Shown piece after piece: positions 19,103 through 28,290 of a stretch of DNA of 64,000 nt. Position 1 is the stretch's first letter. Each line of letters opens with the position of its first letter. The stretch comes from Betaproteobacteria bacterium (GTDB lineage Bacteria; Pseudomonadota; Gammaproteobacteria; Burkholderiales; Usitatibacteraceae): contig JAGRPO010000121.1 of NCBI GenBank assembly GCA_019449455.1, forward strand, positions 1 through 64,000. The letters are read 5' to 3'. The position numbers and the translations under genes are program-made. The notes under the pieces were generated by a model, which was not told where the DNA came from, searched no databases, and saw only the letters and a program-made list of their open reading frames with translations.

Positions 19103-20017
19103 ATGCAACTGAGGCAGACCCCCCCGGACGCGCTGGTCCACTTTTCCGACTACCTGCTGGAGAGGTTCGGGCTCGTCGCCACGATGCAGGTGGCGCTCGT
19201 CGCCTCGATCGCCTTCCATGCCATGGCCATCGTGGGGCTCGGCTTCCGGGTCCCCGACCCGCGGGGATTCGACGCCCCGCACAACGTGCTGGATGTGGTG
19301 CTGGTGAACGCGAAGTCCGCCTCGAAGCCCGAGAAGGCCGACGCACTGGCCCAGGCGAACCTCGACGGCGGAGGCAACACCGACCAGAAGCGCCGGGCGT
19401 CCAGCCCTTTCCCGGTCATGGAGAGCCGCGAGAGCGCCCCCGAGCTCAAGCAGGCCCAGAGCCGCGTCCAGCAGCTCGAGCGCGAGGCCACCGAGCTCAT
19501 GACGCGCCTGAAGTCGCAGGCGGCCGTCGCCCTGCCCGACCCGGCCGCCGACCGCAACGAGAAGTCCGACAAGACGGCCCAGGACCTGATCGAGAAGAGC
19601 CTGGAGATCCAGCGCCTGGAGGCGCAGATCCGGCGCGACTACCAGGCCTACCAGGAGCGCCCGCGCAAGAAGTTCGTGGGCGCCCGGGCCTCGGAGTACC
19701 GCTTCGCCATGTACGTGGACAACTGGCGGCTCAAGGTCGAGCGCGTGGGCAACCTCAACTACCCGGAGGAGGCCCGGCGCAGGAAGCTCTACGGCGCGCT
19801 CCAGCTCACCGTGGGATTGAAGCCCGACGGCGAGGTGGAATCGGTCGAGATCAACCGCTCCTCGGGCCAGAAGGTGCTCGACCAGGCCGCGATCCGGATC
19901 GTGCGGCTCGCCTCCCCGTTCGACCGCTTTCCCGACGCCATCCGGGCCGACACGGACATCCTGTACATCACCCGGACCTGGACCTTCACCCGGTCCGACC
20001 AGCTCTCCGCCGAGTAG
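19103..20017 (+). CDS. TonB-family energy transducer-like protein
   Basis: This 304-residue protein has one N-terminal membrane anchor (about residues 27-46). A long charged, coiled-coil-like middle (about 100-195) replaces the usual proline-rich spacer. The C-terminal TonB domain contains NLNYPEEARRRKLYGALQL and a DxxxIRxxRxxSPF-like helix. It should span the periplasm and contact outer-membrane receptors, but no exbB, exbD or receptor is nearby. It starts 56 bases after the RNB gene. Confidence 0.85.
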   Translation: MQLRQTPPDALVHFSDYLLERFGLVATMQVALVASIAFHAMAIVGLGFRVPDPRGFDAPHNVLDVVLVNAKSASKPEKADALAQANLDGGGNTDQKRRASSPFPVMESRESAPELKQAQSRVQQLEREATELMTRLKSQAAVALPDPAADRNEKSDKTAQDLIEKSLEIQRLEAQIRRDYQAYQERPRKKFVGARASEYRFAMYVDNWRLKVERVGNLNYPEEARRRKLYGALQLTVGLKPDGEVESVEINRSSGQKVLDQAAIRIVRLASPFDRFPDAIRADTDILYITRTWTFTRSDQLSAE

Positions 20018-20157
20018 TCCCGCGCCGCGCATCCGGCCGGCGCTCGGGCGCGTATGCGCGTTTCGGGACGCGAAATCCGCGAGTCGTCGCCTGGGCATGG
20101 GCGCGGCGGGCGCGGATGGCTATCCTGCACGGCCCGACATCCAGGAGACCCGCGGAA

Positions 20158-20964
20158 ATGACTTCGATTCGACGCGCGATCGCGGCGGCGCTGGTGGCCG
20201 CCGCCGCGGCGGCCACCACCGCCCCGGCCGCGACCGTGCCCGTGACCATCGGAAGGCAGTACTCGGACCTGTGGTGGGATCCGCAGGAAAGCGGCTGGGG
20301 CATGAACATCGTCCATCAGGGCGAGACGGCCTTCGTCACGCTGTTCGTGTACGGGCCCGACGGCAAGCCCACGTGGTACGTCGCTTCGGACGCGCGCGTC
20401 TTCGCGACCGACGGCTCGGGCAACCCGGCCTTCCGCGGCACGCTCTACAAGACGACGGGCCCGTGGCTCGGAGGGCCCTTCGACCCGGCGATGGTCGGCG
20501 TCGCGGCCGTCGGCGCCCTCGTCATCGAGCCTCGCCCGGGCGGGCAGCTCGCCCTCGACTACACCGCCGAAGGCGTCTCGGTGTCGAAGGTCGTGGTCCG
20601 GCAGACGTTCGCATTGCCGGACATCGGCGGCCCCTACCACGGTACTTTCAACCTGCTCCGGACCGTGCCGGGTGGCGCGGGCCACGTCCTGCGGCAGTTC
20701 AGCGCCTACGTCCTGGTGAACCTCGACGGCAACGCGGCCTTCCTCCGGATCGAGGAACCCGGCGGCCGCTGCGAATACGCCGGCACGCGGACGGTCTCGG
20801 GCCGCTACACGCGGATCGACGGGGAATTCACCTGCGGCTCGGGCGAGACGGGCACCTTCGCGATCACGGAGCTCGTGGCGGGCGAGCACGGCATCACGGG
20901 GTACCTGCGCACGTTCTCGCCGTCGAGCCACCAGTCCGGCCGCTTCGCCGCCGCGCGCTTCTAG
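20158..20964 (+). CDS. Exported protein of unknown function with WDP-x-ESGWG motif
   Basis: This 268-residue protein starts with an alanine-rich signal peptide (cleavage probably after APAA, about residue 25), then QYSDLWWDPQESGWGMNI and GKPTWYVASDAR. This motif family recurs in exported proteins of betaproteobacteria and xanthomonads; its role is unknown to me. The remainder is beta-rich with two cysteines near the C-terminus (about residues 204 and 226) that could pair in the periplasm. ATG at 20158 is preferred over 20116 because AGGAG lies at 20142-20146 and the signal peptide then begins MTSIRRAI. Its TAG overlaps the photolyase stop. Confidence 0.75.
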   Translation: MTSIRRAIAAALVAAAAAATTAPAATVPVTIGRQYSDLWWDPQESGWGMNIVHQGETAFVTLFVYGPDGKPTWYVASDARVFATDGSGNPAFRGTLYKTTGPWLGGPFDPAMVGVAAVGALVIEPRPGGQLALDYTAEGVSVSKVVVRQTFALPDIGGPYHGTFNLLRTVPGGAGHVLRQFSAYVLVNLDGNAAFLRIEEPGGRCEYAGTRTVSGRYTRIDGEFTCGSGETGTFAITELVAGEHGITGYLRTFSPSSHQSGRFAAARF

Positions 20965-22388
20965 GCGCGGATCGCCTCGAAGAGCGCGAGCGCCCGCTCG
21001 CGCTGGGCGGCGTGGTTGACGATGGGCGCGGGATAGTCGCGCCCGATCACGCAGCCCGCCGCCCGCTGCTCGAGCGGCGTCATCGTCCAGGGGGCGTGCA
21101 CGAACCGGTCGGGCACCTTCGCGAGCTCCGGCAGGTAGCGGCGGATGAAGCGTCCCTGCGGATCGAAGCGCTCCGACTGGGTGACCGGATTGAAGATGCG
21201 GAACCAGGGCTGGGCGTCGCAGCCCGTGGAGGCGGCCCATTGCCAGCCGCCGTTGTTGGCGGCGAGGTCGAAGTCGATCAGGTGGTCGGCGAAGTACTTC
21301 TCGCCCCGCCGCCAGTCGACGAGCAGGTCCTTCACGAGGAACGACGCCACGATCATTCGCAGCCGGTTGTGCATCCATCCGGTGTCGTTGATCTGGCGCA
21401 TCGCGGCATCGACGATCGGAAACCCGGTTCGGGCCTCGCGCCAGGCGGCGAAGTGCCCCTCACTGCCCGGCCAGGCGATGGCGTCGAATTCGCGGCGGAA
21501 GGCGCCCGTGGCCGCGTGCGGGTGGTGCCACAGGACCTGGAAGTAGAAATCGCGCCAGACGAGCTCGGAGAGCCACGTGGAGGGCCCCTCGCCCTTCGCT
21601 TTCCAGGCGGCGCGTGCGAGTTCGCGGATGGAAATGGTGCCGAAGCGGTTGTGCACCGAGAGGCAGGACACCCCGTTCACGGCCGGCAGGTCCCGCGACG
21701 AGGCATACCCTGCCATGCGCGCCTGGAAGTCGGTGAAAAGGCGCCGGGCGCCGGACGTTCCCGCCGGCACGCGCAGCCCGGCGAGGTTGGTCGGCTCGAA
21801 TCCGAGGTCGGCGAGAGCCGGAACCGCGGTGGCGAACGGCGGCCTCGCAAGGCGCTCGGCGTACTTCGCCACCGGATAGGGCTTCAGGTAGAAATCGTCG
21901 ACCCTGGCGAGCCAGGCGCGTTTGTAGGGCGTGAAGACCACGAATGGCCGGCCCGCCTGCGTGAGGATCTCGTCCCTGGCGAAGACCGCCTGGTCCTTGG
22001 CCAGGTGCAGGCGGCGACCCTCGGCCGCGAGCGCTCCTTCGACGGCCGCGTCCCTTGCGATGGCCGCCGGCTCGTAGTCCTCGTTGGCGAAGACGGCCGC
22101 CACGGCGAGTCGCGAGGCGAGCGCAGGAATCTCCTCGCGCGCCCGGCCGTGCAGCACGATGAGCTCGCCGCCCCGGGCCCGCAGGGCGCCGCGCAGCTCG
22201 GCGAGGCACTCCCGGACGAACTCGACGCGCCGGTCGTGCCGGGCCGGCAACGCGTCCAGGATTTCGCGGTCGAACACGAACGCGCAGTGGACCCGCCGGG
22301 ACGACGCGAGAGCGTAATGCAGGCCGGCGTTGTCCTCGTCGCGCAGGTCGCGGCGGAACCAGAAGAGGCTGCGATCGTAGGCGGTCAG
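20961..22388 (-). CDS. phrB: Deoxyribodipyrimidine photolyase, apparent CTG start
   Basis: Reading the minus-strand frame upstream of the first conventional start (GTG at 22277) gives the conserved photolyase N-terminus [21 protein letters not shown], so the gene must begin before it. The only plausible initiator between that motif and the in-frame stop is CTG at 22386-22388, giving 475 residues (E. coli PhrB has 472). FAD-binding and C-terminal motifs include [29 protein letters not shown] and [12 protein letters not shown]. The enzyme repairs cyclobutane pyrimidine dimers with blue light. A GTG start would delete 37 conserved residues. Confidence 0.9.
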   Translation of the reverse strand: MTAYDRSLFWFRRDLRDEDNAGLHYALASSRRVHCAFVFDREILDALPARHDRRVEFVRECLAELRGALRARGGELIVLHGRAREEIPALASRLAVAAVFANEDYEPAAIARDAAVEGALAAEGRRLHLAKDQAVFARDEILTQAGRPFVVFTPYKRAWLARVDDFYLKPYPVAKYAERLARPPFATAVPALADLGFEPTNLAGLRVPAGTSGARRLFTDFQARMAGYASSRDLPAVNGVSCLSVHNRFGTISIRELARAAWKAKGEGPSTWLSELVWRDFYFQVLWHHPHAATGAFRREFDAIAWPGSEGHFAAWREARTGFPIVDAAMRQINDTGWMHNRLRMIVASFLVKDLLVDWRRGEKYFADHLIDFDLAANNGGWQWAASTGCDAQPWFRIFNPVTQSERFDPQGRFIRRYLPELAKVPDRFVHAPWTMTPLEQRAAGCVIGRDYPAPIVNHAAQRERALALFEAIRA

Positions 22389-22446
22389 GGGCGGCTCGCG
22401 TGGGGCATTCGCCCGGTGTCCGATGGCGGTCCGGGAGCGTTCGAAT

Positions 22447-22453
22447 TAGAATA
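22447..22453. promoter_or_regulatory. Overlapping -10-like elements between phrB (minus) and yqgE (plus)
   Basis: TAGAATA reads TAGAAT on the plus strand 16 bases before the yqgE ATG and TATTCT on the minus strand toward phrB. No strong -35 is visible on either side. Confidence 0.4.
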
Positions 22454-22468
22454 TGGGGTCGGTGGCAA

Positions 22469-23026
22469 ATGCAAACGATCAACCTCACCAGCCACTTCCT
22501 GATCGCCATGCCCGGCATGGCGGACCCGAACTTTTCCAAGAGCCTCACCTTCATCTGCGAGCACAACGATCGCGGCGCGCTGGGGCTCGTGGTCAACCGC
22601 CCGACCGACGTGACGCTGGGAACCCTTTTCAGGCAGGTGGAGATCGAGCTTGAGGACGAGCCCCTGGCTGCGCAGCCCGTCTTCTTCGGGGGCCCGGTGC
22701 AGCTGGAGCACGGCTTCGTCCTGCACCGGCCGCTGGGCGAGTGGCGCTCGACGCTGCCGGTGGGCGAGGTCGGGCTCACCACCTCGCGCGACATCCTCGA
22801 GGCCATGGCGCGCGGCGACGGCCCGAGCGACCGGCTGGTGGCCCTGGGCTACGCCGGCTGGGCGCCGGGGCAGCTCGAGGACGAGATCAAGAGGAACGGC
22901 TGGCTCACCGTGAACGCGGACCTGGACGTGATCTTCCGCGTGTCGCCGGAGGGCCGCTACGACGCGGCGCTGGGAGCGCTGGGCGTGTCCACCATGAATC
23001 TCTCGGAAGAGGCGGGTCACGCGTGA
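22469..23026 (+). CDS. yqgE: YqgE/AlgH family protein
   Basis: This 185-residue protein has the whole family signature: [16 protein letters not shown] at the N-terminus, [36 protein letters not shown], and a [14 protein letters not shown] motif. AlgH was linked genetically to alginate regulation in Pseudomonas, but the biochemical role is not settled. As in many proteobacteria it precedes ruvX, and the two overlap by four bases (GTGA). Confidence 0.93.
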   Translation: MQTINLTSHFLIAMPGMADPNFSKSLTFICEHNDRGALGLVVNRPTDVTLGTLFRQVEIELEDEPLAAQPVFFGGPVQLEHGFVLHRPLGEWRSTLPVGEVGLTTSRDILEAMARGDGPSDRLVALGYAGWAPGQLEDEIKRNGWLTVNADLDVIFRVSPEGRYDAALGALGVSTMNLSEEAGHA

Positions 23027-23505
23027 CGCCGGCCCCCGCGGAGACCCCGCCGCTTTCCGGAACGCTCATCGGCTTCGATTTCGGGGAAAAGCGGATCGGC
23101 GTGGCCGTGGGCGAGACCGAGACGCGGCTCGCGCATCCCGTCGCCGCGATCGCGGAGGAGGCCACCGAGGCCCGGCTCACCGCCATCGGCCGGTTGGTGG
23201 CCGAATGGCGTCCCGCCGGCTTCGTCGTCGGGCTGCCGCGCCATGCGGACGGCGGCGAGCACGAGGTGGCGAGGCTCGCGGGCAAGTTCGCCAGGCGCCT
23301 GAATGCGCGCTTCGGCCTGCCCGTGGCGTTCGTGGACGAAACCCTCACCTCGGCAGAGGCCGGGGCGCGCCTTCGCGAGGCGGGCGGCCGGGCGAAGGGC
23401 AAGGGCGACCTCGATGCCCATGCCGCCACGGTGATCCTGCAGAGCTATCTCGACCAGATGAACCGACCGATTGCGAAAGGGGCCCATGGCCGCACCTCTG
23501 CCTGA
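23023..23505 (+). CDS. ruvX: Putative Holliday junction resolvase / pre-16S rRNA nuclease
   Basis: This 160-residue RNase H-like protein has [15 protein letters not shown] near residue 16, a VGLP strand, [10 protein letters not shown], and the closing [16 protein letters not shown], which supply the acidic catalytic residues. YqgF homologues process the 5' end of 16S rRNA in E. coli. The GTG start at 23023 overlaps the yqgE stop. The 3' end overlaps pyrR by 20 bases. Confidence 0.93.
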   Translation: MTPAPAETPPLSGTLIGFDFGEKRIGVAVGETETRLAHPVAAIAEEATEARLTAIGRLVAEWRPAGFVVGLPRHADGGEHEVARLAGKFARRLNARFGLPVAFVDETLTSAEAGARLREAGGRAKGKGDLDAHAATVILQSYLDQMNRPIAKGAHGRTSA

Positions 23506-23986
23506 CCCGGAGCGCCTGCTCGAGGCGCTCGCGAACCAGATGAAGCCCGCGATGGGCCCGGAGACGGGCATCGTCGGCATCTACACCGGCGGCGCATGGG
23601 TGGCGGAGCGCCTGCACCGCGCCCTCGGCGCGCGGATGCCGCTCGGGGTCCTCGCCGTGACGCTGCACCGCGACGATTTCGGCCGCATCGGCCTGCATCG
23701 CGAGGCGCGTCGCAGCCACCTGCCCTTCGAGGTCGAGGGACGCGACATCGTCCTGGTCGACGACGTTCTGCACACCGGCCGCACCATCCGCGCGGCGTTG
23801 AACGAGCTGTGGGACTTCGGCAGGCCGAAGAGCGTTCGCCTGGCGGTCCTCGCCGATCGCGGCGGGCGCGAACTGCCCATCGCGCCGGACTATGCGGGCG
23901 CCTTCGTCGAGATCGAGGCCGGCGAGGAGCTCGTGCTCACGAACGAGGGCGGCAAGCTCCGGCTCGCCGCCGTGAGGAGGCCGTGA
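23486..23986 (+). CDS. pyrR: PyrR uracil phosphoribosyltransferase / pyr regulator
   Basis: This 166-residue protein has the PRPP-binding loop [13 protein letters not shown] near residues 89-101 and an N-terminal [13 protein letters not shown] loop typical of PyrR. In Gram-positives PyrR binds pyr mRNA. In proteobacteria with a pyrR-pyrB-pyrC' order its regulatory role is less clear, and no attenuator is visible here since the gene starts inside ruvX. It ends one base into pyrB (TGATG). Confidence 0.9.
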   Translation: MAAPLPDPERLLEALANQMKPAMGPETGIVGIYTGGAWVAERLHRALGARMPLGVLAVTLHRDDFGRIGLHREARRSHLPFEVEGRDIVLVDDVLHTGRTIRAALNELWDFGRPKSVRLAVLADRGGRELPIAPDYAGAFVEIEAGEELVLTNEGGKLRLAAVRRP

Positions 23987-24939
23987 TGGGCCGCAGCCTC
24001 CAGATCGACTCCCAGGGACGCCTCGTCCACCTCCTCACGACCGAGGGGCTGCCGGCGGAGATGATCCGGCACATCCTCGACACCGCCTCGCAGTTCGTGA
24101 GCGTGAACGAGCGCGAGGTGAAGAAGGTCCCCCTGCTTCGCGGCAAGTCGATCTTCAACGTCTTCTTCGAGAATTCCACGCGCACGCGCACGACCTTCGA
24201 GATCGCCGCGAAGCGCCTGTCGGCCGACGTGATCAACCTGAACATCGGCGCCTCGTCGACGGCCAAGGGCGAGACGCTGCTCGACACGGTGTGGAACCTG
24301 CAGGCGATGGACGCCGACATGTTCGTGGTCCGCCACGCGGAGGCCGGAGCGCCGCACCTCATCGCGCGCCACGTGAAGCCCGGCGTGCACGTGGTGAACG
24401 CGGGCGACGGGCGCCACGCGCACCCCACGCAGGGCCTGCTCGACATGTACACGATCCGCCACTACAAGCAGGACTTCACGCGCCTCGTCGTGGCGATCGT
24501 GGGCGACGTCCTGCACTCGCGCGTGGCGCGATCCGAGATCCACGCGCTCAAGGCCCTCGGCGTTCCGGAGCTGCGCGTGATCGGCCCCAAGACGCTGCTG
24601 CCGACGGACATCGAGCGCCTCGGGGTGCGCGTGTTCCACGACCTGGCCGAGGGGCTTCGCGACTGCGACGTGGTCATCACGCTGCGGCTGCAGAACGAGC
24701 GCATGAGCGGCCCGCTGCTGCCCTCCGCCGGCGAATTCCACAAGGCATACGGGCTCACTCCGGAGAGGCTCGCGCGCGCGAAGCCAGACGCGATCGTGAT
24801 GCACCCGGGCCCGCTCAATCGCGGCGTGGAGATCGATTCGGGGGTGGCCGACGGCAGCCACTCCGTGATCATGCCGCAGGTCACCTTCGGCATCGCCGTG
24901 CGCATGGCGGTGATGGCCATCCTCGCCGGGAACGCCTAG
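23986..24939 (+). CDS. pyrB: Aspartate carbamoyltransferase catalytic subunit
   Basis: This 317-residue enzyme makes carbamoyl-aspartate in pyrimidine synthesis. It has the carbamoyl-phosphate loop [11 protein letters not shown] near residues 58-68, [11 protein letters not shown] near 146, and [12 protein letters not shown] near 269. It lies in the unit pyrR-pyrB-pyrX with no intergenic space. No pyrI follows, so it should form the dodecameric class with the dihydroorotase-like partner rather than the E. coli type. Confidence 0.97.
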   Translation: MGRSLQIDSQGRLVHLLTTEGLPAEMIRHILDTASQFVSVNEREVKKVPLLRGKSIFNVFFENSTRTRTTFEIAAKRLSADVINLNIGASSTAKGETLLDTVWNLQAMDADMFVVRHAEAGAPHLIARHVKPGVHVVNAGDGRHAHPTQGLLDMYTIRHYKQDFTRLVVAIVGDVLHSRVARSEIHALKALGVPELRVIGPKTLLPTDIERLGVRVFHDLAEGLRDCDVVITLRLQNERMSGPLLPSAGEFHKAYGLTPERLARAKPDAIVMHPGPLNRGVEIDSGVADGSHSVIMPQVTFGIAVRMAVMAILAGNA

Positions 24940-26214
24940 ATGAGAATCGACATCCGCAACGCCCGCGTCATCGACCCGGTCTCCGGCCACGACGCGACGA
25001 CGCCTCTCTTCATCGCCGACGGGCGCATCGTCGCGCTCGGAAGCGCGCCGGACGGATTCCGCCCCGACCGCAGCATCGACGCCAAGGGGCTCGTCGCCTG
25101 TCCCGGCCTCGTGGACCTGTCCGCGCGCCTGCGCGAGCCGGGCAACGAGTACCGCGCGACGCTGGAATCGGAGATGCAGGCGGCGGTCGCGGGCGGCGTG
25201 ACGTCGCTTGCCTGCCCGCCGGACACCGACCCGCCGCTCGACGAGCCGGGGCTGGTCGAGATGCTCAAGCGCCGCGCCGAGAGCCTGCGGCAGGCCCGTG
25301 TCTACCCGCTGGGCGCGCTCACGCTGGGCCTCGCAGGCCAGAAGATCGCCGAGATGGGCGAGCTCGCCGAGGCGGGGTGCGTCGCGTTCTTCCAGGCCGA
25401 CGCGCCGCTCACCGACCTGAACGTGCTCCTTCAGGCGATGCGCTATGCCGCCACTTTCGGGTACGCCGTGTGGCTGCGGCCGCAGGATTCGCACCTCGCG
25501 CACGGCGGCGTGGCGCACGAAGGCGAGGTCTCGACGCGCCTGGGCCTGCCGCCCATCCCGGTCGTGGCCGAGACCGTCGCGCTGCACGCCATCCTCGAAC
25601 TCGCCGAAGCCACCGGCGCGCGGGTGCACCTCGCGAGGCTCTCCACGGCGCGCGGCGTGGCCCTGGTGGCCGCAGCCAAGGCGCGGGGCCTCGCCGTCAC
25701 GTGCGACGTCGGCGTGCACCACCTGCACCTCTGCGACCGCGACGCGGGCGATTTCAACGCCAACATGAACCTGGTGCCGCCGCTTCGGGACCCGCGCGAC
25801 CGCGACGCACTGCGCCGCGGGCTCGCCGACGGGACCATAGACGCGGTGTGCTCCGACCACACCCCGGTCGACGACGACGCGAAGCAGGTTCCATTCGGGG
25901 AGGCCGAGCCCGGCGCCACCGGGCTCGAGCTCTTCCTGCCGCTGGTGCTCAAGTGGGGCGGGGAAATGACGCTGCCGCTTGCCGCCACGCTCGCCGCGGC
26001 GTCGTCGCGCCCGGCCGCGATCCTCGGGGTCGAGGGTGGCACGCTGGCCGGAGGGCGTGCCGCCGACCTTTGCCTCTTCGACCCCGAGCGCCACTGGATC
26101 GTCTCGCCCTCGGCGCTCGCGAGCCAGGGCCGCAACTCGCCCTTCCTCGGCCTGGAAGTCGCGGGGCGCGTCGTCACGACGATCATCGACGGCCGGGTCG
26201 TCTACACCGGCTGA
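24940..26214 (+). CDS. pyrX: Catalytically dead dihydroorotase-like subunit of aspartate transcarbamoylase
   Basis: This 424-residue protein has the amidohydrolase/dihydroorotase fold (N-terminal IDIRNARVIDP, CSDHTPVDDDAKQVPFGEAEPGATGLE, C-terminal GRVVYTG). The metal-binding HxH that follows PGLVDL in active enzymes is replaced by SAR (PGLVDLSARLREPG). That is the hallmark of PyrC'/PyrX of pseudomonads, which does not catalyse but holds PyrB in an active dodecamer. It starts directly after the pyrB stop. The working dihydroorotase must lie elsewhere. Annotation as active pyrC would be wrong. Confidence 0.92.
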   Translation: MRIDIRNARVIDPVSGHDATTPLFIADGRIVALGSAPDGFRPDRSIDAKGLVACPGLVDLSARLREPGNEYRATLESEMQAAVAGGVTSLACPPDTDPPLDEPGLVEMLKRRAESLRQARVYPLGALTLGLAGQKIAEMGELAEAGCVAFFQADAPLTDLNVLLQAMRYAATFGYAVWLRPQDSHLAHGGVAHEGEVSTRLGLPPIPVVAETVALHAILELAEATGARVHLARLSTARGVALVAAAKARGLAVTCDVGVHHLHLCDRDAGDFNANMNLVPPLRDPRDRDALRRGLADGTIDAVCSDHTPVDDDAKQVPFGEAEPGATGLELFLPLVLKWGGEMTLPLAATLAAASSRPAAILGVEGGTLAGGRAADLCLFDPERHWIVSPSALASQGRNSPFLGLEVAGRVVTTIIDGRVVYTG

Positions 26215-26244
26215 TTCCTTCTTCGCCCCCAGCCACGGATTCCC

Positions 26245-28278
26245 ATGGAGAACCCGCTCACAGATTTTTGCTCGCTTCCCCGCTTCGCCGCGATCCGGCC
26301 GGAGCACGTGGTGCCCGCCATCGAGGCGCTCGTGGACGAAGGCCGCGCCGCCATCGAGCGGCTCGCCACGCAAGGCGGCGATCCGACCTGGGACGGGTTC
26401 GTCGATCCCCTGGAGAGCGCCAACGAGCGCCTGGCGCGGGCGTGGGCCCAGGTCTCGCACCTCAACGCCGTCGTCAACTCGCCGGCGCTGCGCGAGGCCT
26501 ACAACGCGGCGCAGCCGTTGGTGACGCAGTTCTCCGCCGACCAGGACCAGGACCTGCGCCTCTTCGGCCGTTTCAAGGCGCTGGCCGCCTCCCCGGGCTT
26601 CGCGAGGTTCCCGCCGGCGAGGCGCCGGCTCGTGGAGAACAGGCTGCGCGACTTCCGCCTGGGAGGCGCGGAGCTCTCCGAGGCCGGCAAGGCGCGCTTC
26701 AAGCAGCTGCAGCAGGAACTCGCCGCGCATGCGTCGCGCTTCCAGGACAACGTGCTCGACGCGACCAACGACTTCGGCTACTTCGTCACCGACCCCGCGC
26801 ACCTCGCCGGCATTCCCGCCGACGTCCTCGAGGCTGCGAAGGCGGCGGCCTCGAAGGACGGCCGCGAGGGGTGGAAGCTCACGCTGCACATGCCCTGCTA
26901 CCTGCCCGTCATGCAGTACGCGGACTGCCACCCGCTACGCGAGGGCATGTACCGCGCGTTCGCGACGCGCGCCGCGGAGTTCGGCAAGCCGGAGTGGGAC
27001 AACACCCCACTCATCGCGAAGATCCTCGACAAGCGCGCGGAAGTGGCCGGTCTCCTGGGCTACGGCAGCTTCGCCGGCGTGTCGCTCGCCACCAAGATGG
27101 CGGCCTCGCCGTCGGAGGTGATCGCCTTCCTCGAGGACCTCGCCGCGCGCGCCAGGCCCTTCGCGGAACGCGACATGGCCGAGCTGGCGGCATTCGCCCG
27201 GTCGGAGCTCGACCTCGCCGAGATCCGCGCCTGGGACGTCGCGTGGGTGAGCGAGAAGCTGCGCCAGAAGCGCTACGCCTTCTCCGAGACCGAGGTAAAG
27301 CGCTACTTCCCGGAAGACGCGGTGCTCGCGGGGCTCTTCCGCGTGATCGAGACGCTCTACGGCGTGCGCCTGAAGCCCGGGCGCGCGCAGACCTGGCACC
27401 CGGACGTGAAGTTCTTCGCGATCGAGGATGCGGGCGGCGCCCTGGTGGGCCAGTTCTACCTCGATCTGTACGCCCGCGAGGCCAAGCGCGGCGGCGCCTG
27501 GATGGACGACGCGAGGAACCGGCGGCGCCTCCCCGAGGGCGTGCAGACGCCGGTGACCTTCCTCACCTGCAACTTCTCGGCGCCCGTGGGCGATCGGCCC
27601 GCGTTCTTCACGCACGACGAGGTGATCACGCTCTTCCACGAGTTCGGCCACGGGCTGCACCAGCTCCTCACGCGCGTGGACGAGCTCGGGGTCTCGGGGC
27701 TCGCGGGCGTCGAATGGGACGCCGTCGAGCTTCCCTCGCAATTCATGGAAAACTTCTGCTGGGAATGGGACGTCGTCTCGCACATGACGCGGCACGGCGA
27801 CACCGGGGAACCGCTTCCGCGCGCCCTCTTCGACAAGATGGTCGCGGCCAAGAACTTCCAGAGCGGCATGCAGTTCGTGCGCCAGCTCGAGTTCGCGCTC
27901 TTCGACATTCACCTGCACCACGACTTCGACCGCGCGCAGGACTCCGTCCTCGCCATGCTCGACCGCGTGCGGCGCCAGGTGGCCGTGGTCCATCCGCCGG
28001 CGTGGAACCGCTTTCCCAACCAGTTCTCGCACATATTCGGGGGCGGCTACGCGGCGGGCTACTACAGCTACAAGTGGGCGGAGGTCCTCTCGGCGGACGC
28101 ATTCGACGCCTTCGAGGAGGAGGGCGTCCTCAATCCCGCGACCGGCGCGCGGTTCCGCGACGAGGTGCTCGGCGTGGGGGGCAGCCGGCCCGCCATCGAC
28201 TCCTTCGTCGCCTTCCGCGGCCGCAAGCCCCGGATCGACGCCCTCCTGCGGCATAATGGGATGACCGCCACCGCCTGA
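26245..28278 (+). CDS. prlC: Oligopeptidase A (M3 metallopeptidase)
   Basis: This 677-residue cytoplasmic zinc peptidase has FHEFGHGLHQ at residues 464-473 (zinc ligands His465 and His469), followed by GVEWDAVELPSQFMENFCWE, as in PrlC. The length matches E. coli OpdA (680). It degrades oligopeptides, including cleaved signal peptides. It follows pyrX by 30 bases, with no terminator visible between them. Confidence 0.96.
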   Translation: MENPLTDFCSLPRFAAIRPEHVVPAIEALVDEGRAAIERLATQGGDPTWDGFVDPLESANERLARAWAQVSHLNAVVNSPALREAYNAAQPLVTQFSADQDQDLRLFGRFKALAASPGFARFPPARRRLVENRLRDFRLGGAELSEAGKARFKQLQQELAAHASRFQDNVLDATNDFGYFVTDPAHLAGIPADVLEAAKAAASKDGREGWKLTLHMPCYLPVMQYADCHPLREGMYRAFATRAAEFGKPEWDNTPLIAKILDKRAEVAGLLGYGSFAGVSLATKMAASPSEVIAFLEDLAARARPFAERDMAELAAFARSELDLAEIRAWDVAWVSEKLRQKRYAFSETEVKRYFPEDAVLAGLFRVIETLYGVRLKPGRAQTWHPDVKFFAIEDAGGALVGQFYLDLYAREAKRGGAWMDDARNRRRLPEGVQTPVTFLTCNFSAPVGDRPAFFTHDEVITLFHEFGHGLHQLLTRVDELGVSGLAGVEWDAVELPSQFMENFCWEWDVVSHMTRHGDTGEPLPRALFDKMVAAKNFQSGMQFVRQLEFALFDIHLHHDFDRAQDSVLAMLDRVRRQVAVVHPPAWNRFPNQFSHIFGGGYAAGYYSYKWAEVLSADAFDAFEEEGVLNPATGARFRDEVLGVGGSRPAIDSFVAFRGRKPRIDALLRHNGMTATA

Positions 28279-28290
28279 CGGAGGATCCGC

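Noticed and set aside
20961-22277. Photolyase starting at GTG 22277
   Set aside because: It would remove the conserved [10 protein letters not shown] segment that is readable in frame just upstream.
24940-26214. Active dihydroorotase pyrC
   Set aside because: The HxH metal ligands are replaced by SAR, and the context is that of the non-catalytic subunit.
23890-26931. 1013-residue minus-strand frame opposite pyrB and pyrX
   Set aside because: Antisense shadow of conserved genes, no domain or start signal.
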